NCBI GenBank assembly: GCA_027073875.1
Contig: JALTEO010000139.1
Coordinates: 1-9,559 of the forward strand
DNA length: 9,559 nt
Direction of reading: 5' to 3'
Origin: Bacteroidales bacterium
GTDB lineage: Bacteria > Bacteroidota > Bacteroidia > Bacteroidales > JALTDM01
Shown here: positions 6,189 through 9,559 of the stretch, one piece after another
How positions within the stretch are numbered: the stretch's first letter is position 1
Layout of the letters: each line of letters begins with the position of its first letter
Translations under genes and position numbers: made by a program
Notes under the pieces: model-generated
What the model was told of the DNA's origin: nothing
Databases searched by the model: none
What the model saw: the letters and a program-made list of their open reading frames with translations, nothing else

Positions 6189-7281
6189 TATATACATAGA
6201 AGCATTTTCGGGCATTACGGAAGAGATGTTCCTGGGAGCACTGTCCGCATTGGCAGAAAATCCACCTTTGTTGGAAACCCTTCCTTCAAGGCTTCATCTT
6301 CCCGGTATTAAAGTTTTTATTAATGAAACGGTGGTGAAAGGAATAGCCTGCACCAGCACAAAAGCCGTTTTGCCGGAGAACAAGCAAATAAACGGTTTTG
6401 GAAAAAACCATTACCTTTCGCACAAAGAAGCTATTGGCCTTTTGCAGGATGCCGACCTGAACAAAAAGACAAAAACCATAGGAAAAGAAATCCTCAATCT
6501 GATACGGGAAGCGGAAAACCGTATTTACAGAAACCTGTTCACCCGGATATATCACCGGAAAACACTAAATGTAAAAAGCTTTGTGGAAATCACTGCCATT
6601 GCCTGGCTATTGGCCAGCCTGGATATCGAAAAAGTTTTTGCAACGCCTGTGTGCACCGGTTTTGGTTACCTGTTCCATCCGCAAAAGGGTAAAATGCCTG
6701 TTCCCACTCCGGTTACGGTAGAACTGTTAAGAGGCATCCCTTTTTATACCGGGGATGAGCGGGGAGAGAGAACTACACCAGCGGGAGCGGCTATTTTAAA
6801 ATATCTCCACCCTGAATTTGATATCCCACCACTTGTTACCAGCAAGTCGGTTTATGGTTCCGGTGAAAAAGATTATCCTGAACCAAATGTATTAAGGGTG
6901 TCGTCTGTTGAAGAGATAAAAGACAATACACAGGCATTTGTTTTTGAATGCGTTGTGAGTAACGAAAAACAGTCTGTACTGAAAAGGTTCTTGGCTGAGA
7001 GATTGACCCTTATAGGGATAAAAAACTATTATTATCATCCGGTTAACACGGGAAATGGTAAAAAAGGCACCCTGTTTTCCTGCCAGGTAATAGGAAAGGA
7101 CTTAAATCGTTTATCGGGAATTGTTACCGAAACTTTTCCGGAAGGACAATCCCGTTATTATCCCGTCAAACAACCTCCCGTTGACAAGAACAGTCGGCTG
7201 ACAGGAAAAGTTTTAGAAAACAACAGCGGTTCTCTTCGCGTTTCCCGCCATTTAAAACTGGGAAATTACAGCCGTTCGTAA
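6181..7281 (+). CDS. larC: LarC-like nickel insertase for the nickel-pincer cofactor, divergent
   Basis: A 366-residue single-frame LarC homologue, shorter than the roughly 400-420 usual. LarC uses CTP to insert nickel into the dithiocarboxylated nucleotide made by LarE. Clear family marks are the N-terminal IYIEAFSGITEEMFLGAL (4-21; usually SGISGDMFLGAL) and the central block at about 153-207, with GKMPVPTPVTVELLRGIPF (170-188) and TTPAGAAILKYL (198-209). Much else is eroded. The His-rich loop that normally follows the first 80 or so residues is absent. The FHEVGAxDSIxDI motif reads IYHRKTLNVKSFVEI (123-137). The C-terminal ETNIDDM and MKKGRPG motifs are not recognisable, although a ferredoxin-like C-terminal region of the right size (about 250-330) remains. 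The frame is intact and overlaps larB by 8 bases, so this reads as a divergent working subtype rather than a pseudogene. No nickel transporter gene is in the window. Confidence 0.88.
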   Translation: MNSIYIEAFSGITEEMFLGALSALAENPPLLETLPSRLHLPGIKVFINETVVKGIACTSTKAVLPENKQINGFGKNHYLSHKEAIGLLQDADLNKKTKTIGKEILNLIREAENRIYRNLFTRIYHRKTLNVKSFVEITAIAWLLASLDIEKVFATPVCTGFGYLFHPQKGKMPVPTPVTVELLRGIPFYTGDERGERTTPAGAAILKYLHPEFDIPPLVTSKSVYGSGEKDYPEPNVLRVSSVEEIKDNTQAFVFECVVSNEKQSVLKRFLAERLTLIGIKNYYYHPVNTGNGKKGTLFSCQVIGKDLNRLSGIVTETFPEGQSRYYPVKQPPVDKNSRLTGKVLENNSGSLRVSRHLKLGNYSRS

Positions 7282-7347
7282 ATTTTTCAAATTACAAAAG
7301 TTGACAAGATACAAGAAAACTTATCCGGATAAATGCAATAAAGGAAA
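7282..7347 (+). promoter_or_regulatory. Longest intergenic gap (66 bases) with a perfect 12-bp palindrome, candidate operator/promoter region
   Basis: This is the largest non-coding stretch in the window, between larC and the lipoprotein gene. It contains the perfect palindrome TTATCCGGATAA at 7321-7332, ending 15 bases before the ATG at 7348. A 12-bp palindrome is expected by chance about twice in 9.5 kb but only about 0.016 times in 66 bases, so its position is mildly suggestive of a regulator site. TTGACA occurs at 7301-7306, but no matching -10 element and no good Bacteroidota TAnnTTTG element was found at proper spacing. No GC-rich hairpin followed by a T-run is present, so there is no evidence that transcription stops here. 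Confidence 0.3.
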
Positions 7348-8565
7348 ATGAAAAACAAAAGTGATATGAAATCAATCAACAGCTTAAAAGCAACGAGCCT
7401 TTTTTTTGGCGTGGCCCTTTTAATGTTATTCCCGGCCTGTAAGAACAAAACCCCGGAGAGAGAAATAATCATTTCCAACCCGCTGAATTGGGCACGTCAT
7501 AATGAAACAGTGGAAGTTTCAAAGAAAGCATTGGGGGTTCACAATGAAGCGGCATTCCGTAAATATGGTATTGTTGACCCTGCCACAGGCAAGGTGGTTT
7601 TATACCAGTTATATGACAAAAATGGTGACGGGCAATACGATGCCATATTGTTCCAGCCCGATGTTCCAGCTGGAAGCACAAAAACTTATATTGCCCGGTA
7701 TTTAAACCAGACACCGGATTTTTCCTCAAAAGTTTATTCGCGCTTTGTTCCCGAACGCACCGATGATTATGCCTGGGAAAATGACCGCGTGGCATTCAGG
7801 ACATTCGGGCCCACCGCAGAACGGATGGTGGAACAAAACATTCCGGGCGGCACCCTGACCAGCGGTATTGACTGCTGGTTAAAAAGAGTCGATTATCCCA
7901 TAATCAATAAATGGTATAAAAAGGCAACTACCGGAAAAGGAAGTTACCACATCGACACCGGTGAAGGTTTTGACAATTATCACGTAGGCGCCAGCAGGGG
8001 TTGTGGCGGTTTTGGTATCTGGAAAAACGACACGCTGTGGGTTTCCCGCAATTTTACACACTGGAAACGAATAGCCAACGGCCCTATTCGTACAACCTTT
8101 AAATTGGATTATGCCGACTGGAAAGCCGGCAATAAAACCATAACCGAAAAACAAACCATTTCGCTTGATTTGGGCAGTAACCTCTCGCGCATAGATGTTC
8201 AAATTTCAGGGACAGATACCATTACGGCAGGGCTTACCTTACACGAAAACAAAGGGGAAATTTTTACAAACGTTCAACAGGGATGGTTTACATACTGGGA
8301 GCCCCATCCCGATTTCGATTACGAAATAGGAACGGCTATTGTGGCCTTTCCCGATGAAATATTGGGATACAGAAAATATATTTCCGGCGTACCGGACCAC
8401 AGCCACTTATTTGTCAGTTTAAAAGTTAAGGACGGACACGTTGTCTATTATTCGGGGTTTACCTGGTCAAAAAGCAAACAGTTTAAGGATGAAAAAGCCT
8501 GGGAAGGTTATTTGTCGCGGTTTTCCGAAAATATTCAGCATCCACTAAGGGTTTCGGTTCGATAA
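7348..8565 (+). CDS. DUF4861-family lipoprotein, polysaccharide-utilisation associated
   Basis: A 405-residue predicted lipoprotein of unknown function. The N-terminus has a basic start, a hydrophobic stretch (about 17-29) and a lipobox-like LMLFPAC with Cys31, so the mature protein should be anchored to a membrane facing the periplasm. The residues after the cysteine (KNKTPERE) lack an obvious acidic surface-export signal. YDKNGDGQYDAILFQ (89-103) contains a DxNxDGxxD calcium-loop-like motif. GASRGCGGFGIW (214-225), NGPIRTTFKLDY (244-255) and the aromatic GWFTYWEPHPDF (312-323) match what I recall of DUF4861, a beta-rich family found in Bacteroidota polysaccharide loci near lyases and hydrolases of uronic-acid glycans. 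ATG 7348 and ATG 7366 are both plausible starts; the earlier is listed. GH2 follows 26 bases later. A direct catalytic or sugar-binding role is not established. Confidence 0.82.
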   Translation: MKNKSDMKSINSLKATSLFFGVALLMLFPACKNKTPEREIIISNPLNWARHNETVEVSKKALGVHNEAAFRKYGIVDPATGKVVLYQLYDKNGDGQYDAILFQPDVPAGSTKTYIARYLNQTPDFSSKVYSRFVPERTDDYAWENDRVAFRTFGPTAERMVEQNIPGGTLTSGIDCWLKRVDYPIINKWYKKATTGKGSYHIDTGEGFDNYHVGASRGCGGFGIWKNDTLWVSRNFTHWKRIANGPIRTTFKLDYADWKAGNKTITEKQTISLDLGSNLSRIDVQISGTDTITAGLTLHENKGEIFTNVQQGWFTYWEPHPDFDYEIGTAIVAFPDEILGYRKYISGVPDHSHLFVSLKVKDGHVVYYSGFTWSKSKQFKDEKAWEGYLSRFSENIQHPLRVSVR

Positions 8566-8591
8566 AAATTTTTATTGAAAAAGTATAAGCT

Positions 8592-9559
8592 ATGAGAAAG
8601 TCTTTTAATCTTTTGCTCATTTTGATTATTCCTGTTTTTTTGCAGGCACAGCAAAAACATTTTTTGCAACACTGGCACTTTTATAAAGGGGAGATTGTCT
8701 CTCCCTGGGAGGCTTTCCGGTCTGAAAGTTTGAGTAAATTACCGGTATTTAAAACGGTATCAGTCCCTCATTGTTATAATGCTTTTGACGCCGTAGATCC
8801 GGACACCCATTATTATCAGGGGCCTGCCTGGTATTACAACTGGTTTAAAAATGCAAATCCATATCACAATGGAATGACTATCCTACATTTTGACGGTTCG
8901 GGACAAAAAACGGATGTTTTTATCTTTATGCAAAAAGTGGGCAGTCACACGGGAGGATATGACAAATGGAAGATTGATATTACCCGGATGGCCGAAAGTT
9001 TTTCTGCAAGGTACTCTAATGGAATCGGAAGGGTTCCTAAAGGTATGGTTCCCCTCGCTGTTCGCTGTGATAATTCACGGGATGCTGACCGAATTCCTTC
9101 ACAACTCAGCGATTTTACCATTTATGGAGGTTTGTACCGCCCTGTTTGGGTAGAATATTTACCCCAGGTTTCATTAGATCAGGTTCACATTCATTACACC
9201 ATGAACAAAAACAGGAAAGAAGCTGATGTTACTGTTGATTTTTCTTTTTACAATCCTGATTCTATTAAAAAGCCTTTAACGCTTAAAACGGAAATTTTTG
9301 ACAAAGACAAGCAAAAGGTTTACTCAACCGAAAAAACGATTATCCCTTCCCGTAAAGGATACATCTTAAAAAACATTATTATTAAAAAACCAGAGTTGTG
9401 GAGCCCCGACCATCCTGCTCTTTATTCCTTCAAGTTTACGATATCCGAAGATGGGCAAAAGCAAATAAAGACGCTAAAATCAGGGTTTCGTCAGTTTTAT
9501 TTTGCTGAAAAAGGGCCCTTTTACCTTAATGGGAAAAGACTTTTGCTCAGGGGGACTTC
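8592..9559 (+). CDS. Glycoside hydrolase family 2 protein, exported (N-terminal part, runs off the window)
   Basis: The frame is open from ATG 8592 to the window edge (322 complete codons) with no stop. Residues 1-20 form a signal peptide (MRKSFNLLLILIIPVFLQAQ) with likely cleavage after Ala19. Residues about 25-190 are the GH2 sugar-binding jelly-roll domain: VSVPHCYNAFDA (56-67), YYQGPAWYYNWF (74-85), VGSHTGGYDKWKIDIT (116-131), DFTIYGGLYRPVWVEYL (174-190). Residues about 195-295 are the immunoglobulin-like domain, with PELWSPDHPALY (267-278). GFRQFYFAEKGPFYLNGKRL (298-317) and LLRGT mark the entry into the TIM barrel. The acid/base and nucleophile glutamates lie beyond the window, so beta-galactosidase, beta-glucuronidase and beta-mannosidase cannot be separated. 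The uronate genes upstream make a role in releasing uronic-acid-containing sugars plausible. It probably shares a transcript with the DUF4861 gene. Confidence 0.94.
   Translation, partial: MRKSFNLLLILIIPVFLQAQQKHFLQHWHFYKGEIVSPWEAFRSESLSKLPVFKTVSVPHCYNAFDAVDPDTHYYQGPAWYYNWFKNANPYHNGMTILHFDGSGQKTDVFIFMQKVGSHTGGYDKWKIDITRMAESFSARYSNGIGRVPKGMVPLAVRCDNSRDADRIPSQLSDFTIYGGLYRPVWVEYLPQVSLDQVHIHYTMNKNRKEADVTVDFSFYNPDSIKKPLTLKTEIFDKDKQKVYSTEKTIIPSRKGYILKNIIIKKPELWSPDHPALYSFKFTISEDGQKQIKTLKSGFRQFYFAEKGPFYLNGKRLLLRGT

Noticed and set aside
6181..7281. larC as a pseudogene because of its lost motifs
   Set aside because: The frame is intact over 366 codons, the conserved core is present, and it is translationally coupled to larB. 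Divergence fits better than decay.
7301..7306. TTGACA as a -35 promoter element
   Set aside because: There is no -10 box at 16-18 bases spacing, and Bacteroidota primary promoters use a different consensus.
8562..8575. ATAAAAATTTTTAT palindrome at the end of the DUF4861 gene, as a possible terminator
   Set aside because: It consists only of A/T pairs, has no loop and no GC stem, and GH2 starts 17 bases later.
8890..9153. Open frame on the + strand within the GH2 gene
   Set aside because: It is in a different phase from the continuous GH2 frame, which shows clear family motifs on both sides, so it is a shadow.
1..9559. CRISPR array, tRNA/rRNA genes, insertion sequence or prophage genes
   Set aside because: No spaced repeats, structural RNA motifs, transposase motifs or terminal inverted repeats were seen; the window is almost wholly metabolic coding sequence.

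Overview
The window looks like a chromosomal segment of a polysaccharide-degrading Bacteroidota bacterium. The G+C content is moderate (roughly 40-45% by eye). Start codons are mostly preceded by A/T-rich stretches without Shine-Dalgarno sequences. A DUF4861-type lipoprotein and a secreted family-2 glycoside hydrolase sit beside sugar-acid catabolism genes, and the proteins resemble Bacteroidota versions of their families. A narrower taxon cannot be fixed from the sequence. All genes lie on the + strand and are tightly packed, so nearly everything is coding; the longest gap is 66 bases.

Block 1 (1-4701) is hexuronate catabolism. It holds the C-terminal end of a short-chain dehydrogenase resembling gluconate 5-dehydrogenase/KduD, then glucuronate isomerase (uxaC), a 2-keto-3-deoxygluconate kinase (kdgK), a LarA-superfamily protein, and KDPG aldolase (eda). 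UxaC starts uronate breakdown; KdgK and Eda finish it, giving pyruvate and glyceraldehyde 3-phosphate. No mannonate dehydratase or fructuronate reductase (UxuA/UxuB) is visible, though either may lie outside the window.

Block 2 (4706-7281) is a complete biosynthetic set for the nickel-pincer nucleotide (NPN) cofactor of LarA enzymes: larE (sulfur transferase), larB (carboxylase/hydrolase) and larC (nickel insertase). Spacings are +4, +1 and -8 bases, so larA-eda-larE-larB-larC very likely forms one operon with the uronate genes. The LarA homologue keeps the cofactor lysine and histidines at family spacing, but its setting argues that it epimerises a sugar acid rather than lactate. The best candidate chemistry is C2 epimerisation of D-fructuronate to 5-keto-D-gluconate, or D-mannonate to D-gluconate. 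This would link UxaC to the gluconate-type dehydrogenase and could merge L-iduronate and D-glucuronate catabolism. The LarC here is strongly divergent.

Block 3 (7348-9559) follows the 66-base gap, which contains a perfect 12-bp palindrome. It encodes a DUF4861 lipoprotein and the N-terminal third or so of an exported family-2 glycoside hydrolase that runs off the window. These probably act outside the cytoplasm to release the uronic-acid sugars that blocks 1-2 consume.
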